A stretch of 64,000 nt of DNA from JABMNT01 sp048262255. GTDB taxonomy: Bacteria; Pseudomonadota; Alphaproteobacteria; Rhodospirillales; Casp-alpha2. Below the pieces are notes generated by a model, which was not told the origin of the DNA, made no database searches, and worked only from the letters and a program-made list of their open reading frames with translations. The stretch's first letter is position 1. Each line of letters opens with the position of its first letter. A program made the position numbers and the translations under genes. This document shows positions 1 to 8,841 of this stretch, piece after piece. The stretch lies in assembly GCA_048262255.1 (NCBI GenBank), contig JBLXFH010000001.1, positions 620,001 to 684,000 of the forward strand. The letters are read 5' to 3'.

Positions 1-1
1 A

Positions 2-292
2 AGTGCAGGAGGTCAAACGATGTTCGAATTGGTTTATTGTGGAATCCCAACCGCTGTCTTTCGTGTCGCCGACAATCAGGATCGCAATGTCGGCGCTATG
101 GCCGCTTCCGATTGTATCGTCGATATTGGCTGGGCGGATGACCCCGATTGGCAGAGTGACCTTGAACGCGTGTTAGAAAAATTACAGCTTGATTCGGCCT
201 TGCGGCAGCAATTGTCTGTTAATTCATTACGTCAAATCGATGGCAACGGTGCCCGGCGCATTGCCGATTCAATTGGTGCGCTACTGTCATGA
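2..292 (+). CDS. PseG/SpsG-like UDP-sugar hydrolase, 3' end only (partial)
   Basis: Only the last ~96 residues are in the window. The frame stays open to the left edge (codons from base 2), so the internal ATG at 20 is not the start. SAGGQTMFELVYCGIP followed by ADNQDRN matches the nucleotide-binding end of PseG/SpsG GT-B hydrolases. In pseudaminic acid synthesis these release UDP from a 2,4-diacetamido-trideoxy hexose, the substrate that a NeuB-family synthase condenses with phosphoenolpyruvate. Such a synthase lies 1.7 kb downstream in the same operon. The stop overlaps the next start as ATGA at 289. The family call is good; the exact sugar is not known. Confidence 0.8.
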   Translation, partial: SAGGQTMFELVYCGIPTAVFRVADNQDRNVGAMAASDCIVDIGWADDPDWQSDLERVLEKLQLDSALRQQLSVNSLRQIDGNGARRIADSIGALLS

Positions 293-1224
293 AACGCATA
301 CTGTTTACGGGTGGCGGTGGAGCTGGAAACGAGGCCATTTTCAGGCTACTTGGCTCCCGATATGACTTGCATTTTGCCGATGCCGATCAGGATAATATTG
401 ACAACACTATCCCTCTCGACCGTCGTCATGAAATTCCATTGGCACGGGCCGAGGGTTTCAGTGACCGGGTTTCTCAGTTGTGCCAGACCCTTAAAATTGA
501 TCTGCTCGTCCCCGGTGTCGATGAGGAACTTCTTGCCATGGCGGAACTTTCCCGTGGCAACGCCTTTGAGGTTCTGGTTCCTGAGCACTTTTACGTTGAA
601 ACCATGCTGGATAAATTTCTAACAGCCAAGGCGCTTCTCCGTGCAGGCTTACCCGCACCACAAACCGTGACGGCGGACAGCGACGGAAGCGTTGGGTTTC
701 CATGTATGGCAAAACCCCGGCAAGGCAGAGGCTCGCGGGGTGTACAGCGCCTTGAATCCGCCGCACAATGTGAGGCATACCTCACCCTGAGCGGGCTCCC
801 GGCTAGCGAAATTATCCGACAAGAACTTTTGATCGGACAGGAATATACCGTGCTCATGGCCGCCGACCGCTCAGCCCGATTACACGCGATTGTCCCCGTT
901 AAGGTTTCCATAAAGCGCGGCATTACGATTCTCGCTGAAACGGAACGCTCCGCACAAATTATTGCGGCCTGTCAAACCATCCATAAAGCCCTGCCCGCAC
1001 GCGGCCTCTACAACATCCAATGTATGGCCCTGCCTGATGGGCGTGTGATGGTCTTTGAAATCAATCCGCGCATATCCACCACATTCTGTCTCGCGGTGGC
1101 TGCCGGGATTGACCCTCTGGCCATATACCTCGATAATAAGGCACCTGATGCCACTCTCAAAACCTTTGAAATCACCCGTTTGCGTCGCCATTGGCGCAAC
1201 GATTTCCTCGTTATGGAAAAATAA
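289..1224 (+). CDS. ATP-grasp family ligase (carbamoyl-phosphate-synthase-like)
   Basis: 311 residues. A glycine-rich N-terminal segment (FTGGGGAGNEA, residues 6-16) leads an ATP-grasp fold. CMAKPRQGRGSRG (139-151) holds the ATP-binding lysine and flexible loop. FEINPRIS (256-263) carries the Glu/Asn metal ligands. ATP-grasp enzymes join a carboxylate to an amine, thiol or similar nucleophile through an acyl phosphate. Members of this subfamily are often found in surface-glycan and flagellin-glycan loci, where I infer an amide or carbamoyl modification of a nonulosonic acid. Translation is coupled to the PseG-like gene by an ATGA overlap. The exact substrate cannot be read from sequence. Confidence 0.8.
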   Translation: MKRILFTGGGGAGNEAIFRLLGSRYDLHFADADQDNIDNTIPLDRRHEIPLARAEGFSDRVSQLCQTLKIDLLVPGVDEELLAMAELSRGNAFEVLVPEHFYVETMLDKFLTAKALLRAGLPAPQTVTADSDGSVGFPCMAKPRQGRGSRGVQRLESAAQCEAYLTLSGLPASEIIRQELLIGQEYTVLMAADRSARLHAIVPVKVSIKRGITILAETERSAQIIAACQTIHKALPARGLYNIQCMALPDGRVMVFEINPRISTTFCLAVAAGIDPLAIYLDNKAPDATLKTFEITRLRRHWRNDFLVMEK

Positions 1225-1226
1225 CC

Positions 1227-1946
1227 ATGAAATTTGCAGCAGAAGACGAACATTTCCTGACCCAGCGCAAAGTGCTCTCAGAAGAGTGGGGTGATCGAGA
1301 ATTCTGGTCGCTTGCCGACCACTGGCCCCTTTTTTGCGGAATCGCCAATCTCGGGCGATTTATGGCCATTTCAGATTTGCTGCGTTCGACTTTAAGCGTT
1401 CCAGGCCATATTGCAGAATTCGGTTCGTGGCGGGGAGCAAACGTCATGCTGATGACGAAGCTGCTGCATCTTTATGATCCACATAGCAGCAAACTGGTTC
1501 ATTGTTTCGACAGTTTCGAGGGACTCACAACCATCAGCGAAAAAGATGGTAACGAAGCCGAAGATGCCAGAAACAGTTATCGGGGAAACTACGAAGAGCT
1601 CCTAGAATTGATCCGGCTCTTCAAACTGGAAGACTCTCTGGTTGTCCACAAGGGCCTGATCCAGGATACGCTGCCGGCATATATTGAAACCGATACCGCA
1701 TGCTCTTTTTCATTCATATATTGCGATACCGATCTGTTTGAGCCGAGCGACCAGATTCTGAGGGAATTACATCCTCGGCTGTCAAAAGGCGGATTGTTCG
1801 TTTTTGATCAATGGAATTACCCCCAATGGCCCGGTGAAACCTTGGCTGTAAAAGGATTTCTCAAAGATTACGGCGAACATTATCAGATGCGTCATGTAAG
1901 CGGCGCACGCCAGCCTTCTCTGGTCCTTGAAAAAACAACCTTCTAG
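1227..1946 (+). CDS. TylF/macrocin-type sugar O-methyltransferase
   Basis: 239 residues from the ATG at 1227, two bases after the ATP-grasp stop. An in-frame ATG at 1191 would overlap that gene by 34 bases and adds nothing homologous. AEFGSWRGAN (63-72) is the SAM-binding loop, FDSFEGL (94-100) the second conserved segment, and IYCDTDLFEPS (164-174) the acidic metal-binding motif typical of TylF-like, Mg-dependent O-methyltransferases acting on sugar hydroxyls. It probably methylates the sugar made by this operon. The target position is unknown. Confidence 0.8.
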   Translation: MKFAAEDEHFLTQRKVLSEEWGDREFWSLADHWPLFCGIANLGRFMAISDLLRSTLSVPGHIAEFGSWRGANVMLMTKLLHLYDPHSSKLVHCFDSFEGLTTISEKDGNEAEDARNSYRGNYEELLELIRLFKLEDSLVVHKGLIQDTLPAYIETDTACSFSFIYCDTDLFEPSDQILRELHPRLSKGGLFVFDQWNYPQWPGETLAVKGFLKDYGEHYQMRHVSGARQPSLVLEKTTF

Positions 1947-1960
1947 ATAAAGTTGCTGTT

Positions 1961-2992
1961 ATGAAATTCGAGATTAATGGTCATTCTGTCGGTGACGGCT
2001 TTCCCTGTTATGTGATCGCTGAAGCCGGCTCCAATCATAACAACGATTTTGATCTCGCGCGCAGGTTAATTGACGTTGCGGCAGATGCCGGAGCAAATGC
2101 GGTTAAGTTCCAAACCTTTCGTGCAGATTCCCATTATTCGCGTTACACACCGGGCTTTACCTATCTTGATGGTCAAGACACGTATAACCTCATAAAAACT
2201 TTGGAACTTAACCGTTCCTGGCAGATTGATTTAAAGGCACACGCAGAGGAGCAAGGCATCAGTTTCTTTTCTTCGCCCTGTGACCCAGAAGCGATTGCCG
2301 AACTGGCCGCACTCAACGTTTGCGCATATAAAGTTGCATCATTTGATTTGCCGGATACGGACCTGATCAGGCTGATGGCCAGTACCGGGAAACCAACCAT
2401 TCTCTCTACCGGCATGGCAGATTGGAGCGACATACAGCGCGCCGTGACAACCTGCCGTGAAGCCCGGAACAATCAAATTGCCATTTTACAATGCACCTCC
2501 CTCTACCCGGCGCCACCGGAATTGAGCAACCTGAATGCCATGGCTTCCATCCGCGCCGCCTTTGGGACTGTTGTCGGCTATTCGGATCACACTCAGGGCG
2601 AACACATCACTTTGGCTGCCGTTGCTATGGGTGCCGCCATCATCGAAAAACATATTACCCTGGATCAAAATAGCGAGGGCCCAGATCATGCCTTCGCGAT
2701 GGAACCCGGACCGTTAAAAGATATGATAACCCGGCTCCGCGATATTGAGGCGGCGCGTGGTGATGGCCTGAAAAACGGTCCTCGCCCGCAGGAACAGGAA
2801 ATGTTCGACAAGGGACGGCGCAGTCTTCATGCGAAGACTGACATCAAGGCAGGGACGACCATCAAGCCGAACATGCTTACAGTCAAACGCCCCGGCCTCG
2901 GTATACCTCCGGCTTTTCAGGATATTGTTGTGGGCCGCGTCGCCCGCCTGGATATTCAGGAAGACCACTGGATCACCTGGGATATGGTATAG
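1961..2992 (+). CDS. NeuB-family nonulosonic acid synthase with SAF domain
   Basis: 343 residues, normal family length. VIAEAGSNHNNDF (18-30) and AVKFQTF begin the NeuB TIM barrel, and YKVASFDL, STGMA and GYSDHT are further family signatures. The last ~60 residues (from about KGRRSLHAK) form the SAF/antifreeze-like lid. These enzymes condense phosphoenolpyruvate with an N-acyl hexosamine to give sialic, legionaminic or pseudaminic-type nine-carbon acids. The PseG-like gene upstream favours a pseudaminic- or legionaminic-type product, but sequence alone does not decide between them. Confidence 0.9.
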   Translation: MKFEINGHSVGDGFPCYVIAEAGSNHNNDFDLARRLIDVAADAGANAVKFQTFRADSHYSRYTPGFTYLDGQDTYNLIKTLELNRSWQIDLKAHAEEQGISFFSSPCDPEAIAELAALNVCAYKVASFDLPDTDLIRLMASTGKPTILSTGMADWSDIQRAVTTCREARNNQIAILQCTSLYPAPPELSNLNAMASIRAAFGTVVGYSDHTQGEHITLAAVAMGAAIIEKHITLDQNSEGPDHAFAMEPGPLKDMITRLRDIEAARGDGLKNGPRPQEQEMFDKGRRSLHAKTDIKAGTTIKPNMLTVKRPGLGIPPAFQDIVVGRVARLDIQEDHWITWDMV

Positions 2993-3003
2993 GACGTAAT
3001 CTA

Positions 3004-3849
3004 CTGCAATCCATTTTGATCACCGGAGCCAGCGGTTATCTGGGGGGGCGGATCATGTCGGCATTATCGGCCAAAGGTGTTGTTGGCATTGCGACATCCC
3101 GGCACGGCAAAGTCGGTGTTGCCTGCGATCTGACCAATACCTCAGCGGTTTCCGAATTAATGAATTCCATTAAACCATCGGCCATCATTCATTGCGCGGC
3201 ACACGTTCCTGCAACATCCGATGATTATGCCAATATCGAAGCGGCGAACAGCAGCCTGTCCATGGTTCAATCATTGATGGCAAACAAACCGAACCATCTT
3301 ATCTTTGCCTCATCGATGACTGTCTATCCATCGGATGTCGCCATTCCAGCCAACGAAGACGCAGCGGGCCCACCGCAAAATGGTTATGCGGGCGCGAAGC
3401 GTAAAGCGGAAGAACTTTTGAAAAGCAGCGGTCTGCCCGTTACGGCCTTGCGCTTGCCGGGACTGTTCGGTCCCCCTCGCCGGAGCGGAATTATTTACAA
3501 TACCGCTTTTGCCCTGGCGCGCGGCAAGGCTCCCGTCCTCCCAAAGGACCCACCCCAATGGGCGGCTCTCCATGTTGATGATGCTGCCGAACTTTGCATT
3601 CGGGCGGCCTTGGGAAGACGCCCGGATAAATATCGGGTTTTGAATGCGGGTTATCCCGACACGATGTGGATCGGTAAAATCGTCGATGAATTGGCACAAC
3701 TCATGGGGGGGGAACCGATTGGCCACCCACCAACCACTCCCTTTGCATTTGATCTGGCCCGCTTACGCAACACGCTGGGAGTTCCCGAGTTTACATTAAG
3801 CGAAAGGCTGGCCGAGATGGTTGAATGGGTAAAGGCTGAAGCGCCATGA
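3004..3849 (+). CDS. NAD-dependent epimerase/dehydratase (extended SDR)
   Basis: About 281 residues. The Rossmann motif ITGASGYLGG needs a hydrophobic beta-strand before it. Starting at TTG 3016 would give only one residue before that motif, whereas CTG at 3004 yields LQSILITGASGYLGG and sits 9 bases after AGGA at 2991. I therefore chose the CTG, with TTG 3016 as the alternative. YAGAK holds the catalytic Tyr and Lys, and SSMTVYP precedes it. It probably modifies a nucleotide sugar of this operon (epimerisation, reduction or dehydration). The 3' end overlaps the next start as ATGA. Confidence 0.75.
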   Translation: MQSILITGASGYLGGRIMSALSAKGVVGIATSRHGKVGVACDLTNTSAVSELMNSIKPSAIIHCAAHVPATSDDYANIEAANSSLSMVQSLMANKPNHLIFASSMTVYPSDVAIPANEDAAGPPQNGYAGAKRKAEELLKSSGLPVTALRLPGLFGPPRRSGIIYNTAFALARGKAPVLPKDPPQWAALHVDDAAELCIRAALGRRPDKYRVLNAGYPDTMWIGKIVDELAQLMGGEPIGHPPTTPFAFDLARLRNTLGVPEFTLSERLAEMVEWVKAEAP

Positions 3850-4631
3850 TAAACCGTATTGGTGAACTGCTGCGCCAAGTTGGTGATGAGCTGCTTGCCC
3901 TTCGAGGCACAGGCATTGAAGATGGAAAATGGTATGGAACCCAGCTTAAAACCGAAGCCGATATCCTTGCCCACAAGATGATTTGCACCGGCCTGGCGCG
4001 CCTGACACCTGATTTGCCGGTCATCAGTGAAGAAGATGAAAGCAGCCATGCTCGTACCAGACCAACACGCTACTGGTTGATCGACCCCATTGACGGGACG
4101 GCCAGTTATGCCGGCGGGTATGATGGATGGGTATCACAAATAGCCCTTATGGCCGATGGGGTCCCGGTTCTCGGTGCCGTTTATGCGCCTGCGTTTAGGC
4201 ACCTTTTTTTAGCTGAGAGCGGGGCAGGCGCCACCCGCAACGGCGAGCGGTTGAACGTTTCTGAAGACCTGAAATGCGATACCCTAATTGATAACTACCC
4301 GGAACCGCGCGGTACCGCACACGATCTGTTTTCCGCTTTTGGAATGTCAACGTACCGGGAATCGGGAAGTATTGGCTTAAAGGCCTGCCGGATTGCCGAT
4401 GCAACCGCCGATGTCTTTTTCAAAGATGTCACCTTGCGCGACTGGGACATTGCGCCAGCAGATATCATCGTATCAGAAGCGGGCGGTGTGGTGCGGAGCC
4501 TGACGGATACCCCCTTCCCGTATGAGGGCCCCTTCAAAAAGCCCGGCGTTGTCGTTGCCACGCACTCCAAGCTTGCATCACAAGTTGCCGATTTTGTGTT
4601 GAAGACTGAAAAAGGAAAATCGAATGGCTGA
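3846..4631 (+). CDS. Inositol monophosphatase / CysQ-family sugar phosphatase
   Basis: 261 residues. SEEDE (61-65) and LIDPIDGTASYAGG (78-91) are the metal-binding motifs of Mg-dependent, Li-sensitive phosphatases, and DWDIAPADIIVSEAGG near residues 200-215 is the second family signature. Members hydrolyse inositol phosphates, PAP, histidinol phosphate or sugar phosphates. Inside this operon I infer a sugar-phosphate or PAP substrate; PAP would suit the sulfotransferase-like gene at 10657. It overlaps the SDR upstream by 4 bases and the deacetylase downstream by 8. Confidence 0.8.
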   Translation: MINRIGELLRQVGDELLALRGTGIEDGKWYGTQLKTEADILAHKMICTGLARLTPDLPVISEEDESSHARTRPTRYWLIDPIDGTASYAGGYDGWVSQIALMADGVPVLGAVYAPAFRHLFLAESGAGATRNGERLNVSEDLKCDTLIDNYPEPRGTAHDLFSAFGMSTYRESGSIGLKACRIADATADVFFKDVTLRDWDIAPADIIVSEAGGVVRSLTDTPFPYEGPFKKPGVVVATHSKLASQVADFVLKTEKGKSNG

Positions 4632-5313
4632 AACGATTCTCGTATTGGCCGCCCACCCCGATGATGAAGTGCTGGGTTGTGGCGCAACCCTGGCCCGGCA
4701 CGCGGCGTATGGAGACCATGTTCACGCCTTTATTGTTGCAGAAGGCGCAACCTCACGCGGGGACGGAGATCACGCCGTTGCCGCATTGCGTGAAGCGGCG
4801 CAAAAATCAGCCGCCGCACTGGGGTTTTTATCCATCGGATTTGGCGGCCTGCCGGACAACAAACTCGATAGCCTGCCGCTGCTCGACATCATTAAGGCCA
4901 TTGAACCTCTGGTTAACGATCTGCAGCCCGACCTAATTTACACCCATCATGGTGGAGACTTAAATATAGACCACCGGATCGTTTATCAGGCCGTGCGGAC
5001 GGTTTGCCGGCCCTTGCCGGGAAGCCCGTTGCGCCAGATTCGTTGTTTCGAAACCCCGTCCAGTACGGAATGGGGCGGTCACAACCTGGGAAGCGAGTTC
5101 CGACCTAATCTGTTCATTGATGTGGAATCTCAAATCAACATGAAAAGGGCGGCACTCCAGTGTTACCAGTCAGAAATGCGGCCCTTCCCTCATGCCCGCT
5201 CAAACGAAGCGGTTGATGCTCTGGCTCGATTGCGAGGAAGTCAGGCTGGCTTTCTCGCAGCAGAGGCCTTTGAAATTATTTTGGCCCTCGAACCTGCCAT
5301 AAAACAGGATTAA
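4624..5313 (+). CDS. PIG-L/LmbE-family deacetylase
   Basis: 229 residues. AAHPDDEVLGCG (9-20) gives the zinc ligands His11 and Asp14 and the catalytic Asp13. THHGGDLNIDH (107-117) gives the other histidines. PIG-L/LmbE enzymes are zinc hydrolases that remove N-acetyl groups from GlcNAc-type sugars. Here it could expose an amine on a sugar intermediate for a new acyl group, or work beside the aminotransferase that follows at 5316. No signal peptide, so cytoplasmic. The substrate is inferred only from context. Confidence 0.85.
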   Translation: MAETILVLAAHPDDEVLGCGATLARHAAYGDHVHAFIVAEGATSRGDGDHAVAALREAAQKSAAALGFLSIGFGGLPDNKLDSLPLLDIIKAIEPLVNDLQPDLIYTHHGGDLNIDHRIVYQAVRTVCRPLPGSPLRQIRCFETPSSTEWGGHNLGSEFRPNLFIDVESQINMKRAALQCYQSEMRPFPHARSNEAVDALARLRGSQAGFLAAEAFEIILALEPAIKQD

Positions 5314-5315
5314 CC

Positions 5316-6401
5316 GTGAAAACCCCTTTACCAAAGCCACGCAAGCATATTGCAGAAACAGATCTCGTCCGGCCGGACTGGCTTGCAGCCGAGCCGCGCC
5401 GGGAACAATCCCTGTGGCTGGACCGCAACGAAAATACGGACCCGGAGCTCGGCCGTGTTGTGCGAGACGTTTTAAGTACTCTCCCGGACAAGCGCCTGTA
5501 CAGCTATCCGGAAAATGGGCCGACCTATCGAAAGCTGGCAGCCCACCTTGACGTGGACCCCCATCAAATCCTCTTCAGTGCCGGTTCGGATGGGGCAATC
5601 CGGGCCGTCTTTGAAGCCTATGTGAATCCCGGTGATGTGGTTGTCCATCCTGACCCCACCTTTGCCATGTACAGCCTGTATTGCCGGATCTATGGAGCCA
5701 ATGCCAGAACCGTTGCCTATACGGCATCCCAAAACGGACCCGTCCTTGATATTGACGCCTTTATTGACTTGGTACAGACAAGCGCCCCAAAACTGGTTTG
5801 CCTGCCCAACCCGGACAGCCCAACAGGAACCATTGTCGCCGAGCCGGATTTAAGGCGCCTGGTTGAGGCTGCGGGGGCCGCCGGGGCCTTGATGCTTATT
5901 GATGAAGCCTATTATCCCTTCTATCCCCATACCGTGGTTCCCTGGATCGCCGATGCCCCGCATCTGATCGTCACCCGCTCCACGGCAAAAGCCTGGGGCC
6001 TGGCCGGGCTGCGGATCGGCTATGCCATTGCCAATAACGAAGTGGCCGCACATTTACACAAAGTCCGGCCGATGTATGAAACCAGCACCATAGCCGTTGC
6101 CGTACTGGATGGCATGCTTGACCGACTGGATGAAATTGATGCCTCGGTTCAACGGCTGGAAGCGGGAAAAGACGCATTTATCCAGGCGATGGAACCCCTC
6201 GGCTTTCTAACCCTGCGCAGTCATGGTAATTTTCTTCATGTGGCTTTCGGCGAGAAAGCAGATGCTGTACATAAGGCGCTTGGCGATTTTGTCTATTATC
6301 GTAAAGATGGCGGTCATTCTTCTCTGGCTGGCTACAGCCGGTTTTCGACAACCACACCTGAATTGTTTGCCCCGCTAATCGAGATCATAAAAAATGTCTG
6401 A
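5316..6401 (+). CDS. HisC-like PLP aminotransferase (class I/II fold)
   Basis: 361 residues from a GTG start, two bases after the deacetylase. FSAGSDGAIRAVFE (87-100) binds the PLP phosphate, LPNPDSPTG (163-171) holds Asn165, LIDEAYY (194-200) holds Asp196 and Tyr199, and STAKAWGLAGLRIGY (222-236) holds the Schiff-base Lys225. It resembles histidinol-phosphate aminotransferase. A position inside a sugar operon rather than a his operon suggests transamination of an amino-sugar or amino-acid precursor. A housekeeping HisC role is less likely but not excluded. Confidence 0.8.
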   Translation: MKTPLPKPRKHIAETDLVRPDWLAAEPRREQSLWLDRNENTDPELGRVVRDVLSTLPDKRLYSYPENGPTYRKLAAHLDVDPHQILFSAGSDGAIRAVFEAYVNPGDVVVHPDPTFAMYSLYCRIYGANARTVAYTASQNGPVLDIDAFIDLVQTSAPKLVCLPNPDSPTGTIVAEPDLRRLVEAAGAAGALMLIDEAYYPFYPHTVVPWIADAPHLIVTRSTAKAWGLAGLRIGYAIANNEVAAHLHKVRPMYETSTIAVAVLDGMLDRLDEIDASVQRLEAGKDAFIQAMEPLGFLTLRSHGNFLHVAFGEKADAVHKALGDFVYYRKDGGHSSLAGYSRFSTTTPELFAPLIEIIKNV

Positions 6402-7326
6402 CCCAACCAAACCCGTGTTTTACGATCCGAGCATTGACCGCAAAAAAAGGCTCGTCGATGCCGCGCTAACCGCCAACACGGCTTCTGTCCCGCTCCCTTC
6501 CATTCTGGAAGTCAGTGAATCGGGAACCTGCAACCGCGTTTGCGCCTTTTGTCCGCGCAGCGCACCCGATTATGACGATCGCAAGGAATTCATCACCCTT
6601 GAGCTGCTTGACAAACTGACGCGGCAGGCCGCCGACGTCGGCTTCGAAGGGGTGTTTATTTTTTCAGGGTTCTCCGAACCCATGATCGACAAAGGCATCT
6701 ATGAGCGCATAGCACTTGTCCGTAAAAACCTCCCCGGCACGCGGATTGACATGGTGACCAACGGTGATCCGCTCACCCCGAAAAACCTGCCGAAAGTTTT
6801 CGATGCGGGCCTGAATACCTTGCTGATCAGCGTCTACGATGGCCCCGAAGATGCCGAGCGTTTGCGCAAACTGTGCACAACAGCCGGGTTTGTTGAGGGC
6901 CAGGATTTTGTCATCCGCGACCGGTGGCTGCCACCCGAACAGGATTTTGGCATTACCATTTCCAACCGGGGCGGCATGCTTGAAAATGCAAAACATGCGC
7001 GGCCCGCTCTTAATGAACCGCTAAAAACAGTCTGCAACTATCCCGCCTATCAGTTCTTCATGGACTACAACGGAGATGTCCTGCTGTGTGCCCATGACTG
7101 GGGCAAAAAGATGATCATCGGAAATCTGAACAACAAAGATTTCATGGAGTTGTGGACGGCCCGATCCATTATGCTGGCCCGCAAACGCCTGCTGAACGCC
7201 GATCGTGCCTTTGGCCCCTGCAAGGTCTGCGATGTCCATGGCAATTTGATTGGCAAGGAAAGCGCCGCCGTGTGGCGGGACTATTTCACCGCTGACGAAC
7301 AAGAAAAAAAACACAGGGAAAAATGA
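6394..7326 (+). CDS. Radical SAM / SPASM-domain protein
   Basis: 310 residues. CNRVCAFC (Cys46, Cys50, Cys53) is the CX3CX2C motif for the SAM-binding 4Fe-4S cluster. The C-terminal part (CNYPAYQ, DYNGDVLLCAHDW, GNLNNKDFMELW, CKVC) is a SPASM/twitch-type domain for auxiliary Fe-S binding. It generates a 5'-deoxyadenosyl radical on an unknown substrate. Reactions of such enzymes in glycan loci include dehydration, epimerisation and C-C bond formation. It overlaps the aminotransferase by 8 bases, so it is probably part of the same pathway. Confidence 0.85.
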   Translation: MSDPTKPVFYDPSIDRKKRLVDAALTANTASVPLPSILEVSESGTCNRVCAFCPRSAPDYDDRKEFITLELLDKLTRQAADVGFEGVFIFSGFSEPMIDKGIYERIALVRKNLPGTRIDMVTNGDPLTPKNLPKVFDAGLNTLLISVYDGPEDAERLRKLCTTAGFVEGQDFVIRDRWLPPEQDFGITISNRGGMLENAKHARPALNEPLKTVCNYPAYQFFMDYNGDVLLCAHDWGKKMIIGNLNNKDFMELWTARSIMLARKRLLNADRAFGPCKVCDVHGNLIGKESAAVWRDYFTADEQEKKHREK

Positions 7327-7330
7327 AACC

Positions 7331-8068
7331 ATGAACGCGAAAAAGATAAAGGCCAAGCTGGCTGCCGGCGAACCCAGTATCGGAGCCTGGCAAACCCTTC
7401 CGTGCCTTGGAGTTTCCGAAGTGCTGTCGACCACCAATGTCGACTGGTTGTGTGTGGATATGGAGCATGGTACCGCAAGCCTTGACCAGGCTGCGGGATC
7501 TTTTGCTGTCGCCGAGCGCCATGGGGTTGCCGGCATGGCGCGTCTGCCGCATGCCGACCCGCACCTGGCCCGGGGCCTGCTCGATGCTGGCGCACATGGC
7601 ATTCTCGTTTCAACGGTCGAAGACCCGGTGGCTTTTGCCGATTTTGTGGCCTATTGCCTTTATCCGCCACGCGGCAAACGGGGCGTCGGGCTATCCAGAT
7701 GCAATCGCTGGGGTGACGATTTTAAAGACTATCTGACCACCTTCGAACCCGTGATCGCGGCCATGATTGAAACCATTGCCGGTGTCGAAAATGCCGCCGC
7801 CATTGCCGCCATTGACGGCGTTGACGCCCTGTTTATTGGCCCCTACGACCTTTCCGCCAGCCTTGGCAAAGCCGGTGATTTTACTTCGCCTGAATTTCTC
7901 GCCGCCAAAGACAAACTGAAAGCCGCCTGCGACGGCGCGGGAATTGCCTTTGGTTTTCATCAGGTCGCACCCGAGCCGGATACGCTGCGTGCGCGGATTG
8001 AGGAAGGGTATCGGTTTATTGCCTACGGCACCGATGCCATTGCGATCCGCACGGCCATGCAGAGATAG
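7331..8068 (+). CDS. HpcH/HpaI-family aldolase
   Basis: 245 residues from ATG 7331, preceded by AGGGAAAA; upstream in-frame starts lie inside the radical SAM gene. DWLCVDMEHG, ARLPHADP, LDAGAHGILV, YPPRGKRGVG and LFIGPYDLSASLG are the usual blocks of this metal-dependent class II aldolase family (2-keto-3-deoxyglucarate aldolase and relatives). Members reversibly join pyruvate or a related 2-oxoacid to an aldehyde, giving a 4-hydroxy-2-oxoacid. The KdsB-like gene follows directly, so I infer that it builds or breaks a 3-deoxy-2-ulosonic acid. The acceptor aldehyde is unknown. Confidence 0.85.
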   Translation: MNAKKIKAKLAAGEPSIGAWQTLPCLGVSEVLSTTNVDWLCVDMEHGTASLDQAAGSFAVAERHGVAGMARLPHADPHLARGLLDAGAHGILVSTVEDPVAFADFVAYCLYPPRGKRGVGLSRCNRWGDDFKDYLTTFEPVIAAMIETIAGVENAAAIAAIDGVDALFIGPYDLSASLGKAGDFTSPEFLAAKDKLKAACDGAGIAFGFHQVAPEPDTLRARIEEGYRFIAYGTDAIAIRTAMQR

Positions 8069-8076
8069 GAAGCGCC

Positions 8077-8841
8077 ATGAATGTTCTCTGTGTGATTCCG
8101 GCCCGTATGGCCTCCAGCCGGTACCCCGGCAAACCCCTTGTCCCGTTGCTGGACTTGCCCCTTGTGCTGCATGTTTGGGAACGCTGCCGGTTGAGCGAAC
8201 ATATAACCCGCACGGTTATTGCGACATGCGACCCCGAAATTCAAACCCTGGCGGAAACGGTCGGGGCGGAATGCGTGATGACCGCCGACACCCACCCCGG
8301 CTGCGTGGACCGGTCCGAGGAAGCTGTCGATATCATTGGTAAAGACCTTGCTGACGACGATTTGATCCTCATGGTCCAGGGCGACGAGGTGCTGGTGACG
8401 CCCGAAATGCTCGACGATGTTGTCGCCATGTACCAGCAAACCAAGGCCCCGGTTGTTAATCTGGCCTCATTCATCACCGATACCAAGGATCATGATGATC
8501 CGAATGTGGTAAAGGTTGCCGTTGCGCCAAATGACAAGGCGCTGTTTTTCTCGCGGGCCCCCATTCCTTCGCGAACCCGCAACGCACATCCCCCGATGTT
8601 GCAGCAGACCGGCATTATCGGTTTTTCCAAATCCTTCCTGAAAACCTTTGGCAAACTGGCGCGAACACCACTGGAAATTTGCGAAGGCATCGACATGATG
8701 CGCACGCTCGAACACGGTCACGAAATTCGTATTGTCACCACGGACAGAAAAACGCTGGGCGTCGACACCCCTGCCGATAAAACACGGGCCGAAGGCATTC
8801 TGGCGGCGGACCCCGTAACCAAAAGATATCTGAAATCGTGA
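8077..8841 (+). CDS. KdsB-like CMP-3-deoxyulosonate cytidylyltransferase
   Basis: 254 residues. IPARMASSRYPGKPL (7-21) is the nucleotide-binding signature of CMP-Kdo synthetase. LMVQGDEVLVTPEM (98-111) holds the Mg-binding Asp103. The protein lacks the exact SGTDR of classic KdsB and has HPGCVDRSEEAV instead, so it may activate a related 3-deoxyulosonic acid rather than Kdo. It sits 8 bases after the aldolase and shares a GTGA overlap with the dehydrogenase downstream. Together these look like one route from aldehyde plus pyruvate to a CMP-activated acidic sugar. Confidence 0.8.
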   Translation: MNVLCVIPARMASSRYPGKPLVPLLDLPLVLHVWERCRLSEHITRTVIATCDPEIQTLAETVGAECVMTADTHPGCVDRSEEAVDIIGKDLADDDLILMVQGDEVLVTPEMLDDVVAMYQQTKAPVVNLASFITDTKDHDDPNVVKVAVAPNDKALFFSRAPIPSRTRNAHPPMLQQTGIIGFSKSFLKTFGKLARTPLEICEGIDMMRTLEHGHEIRIVTTDRKTLGVDTPADKTRAEGILAADPVTKRYLKS

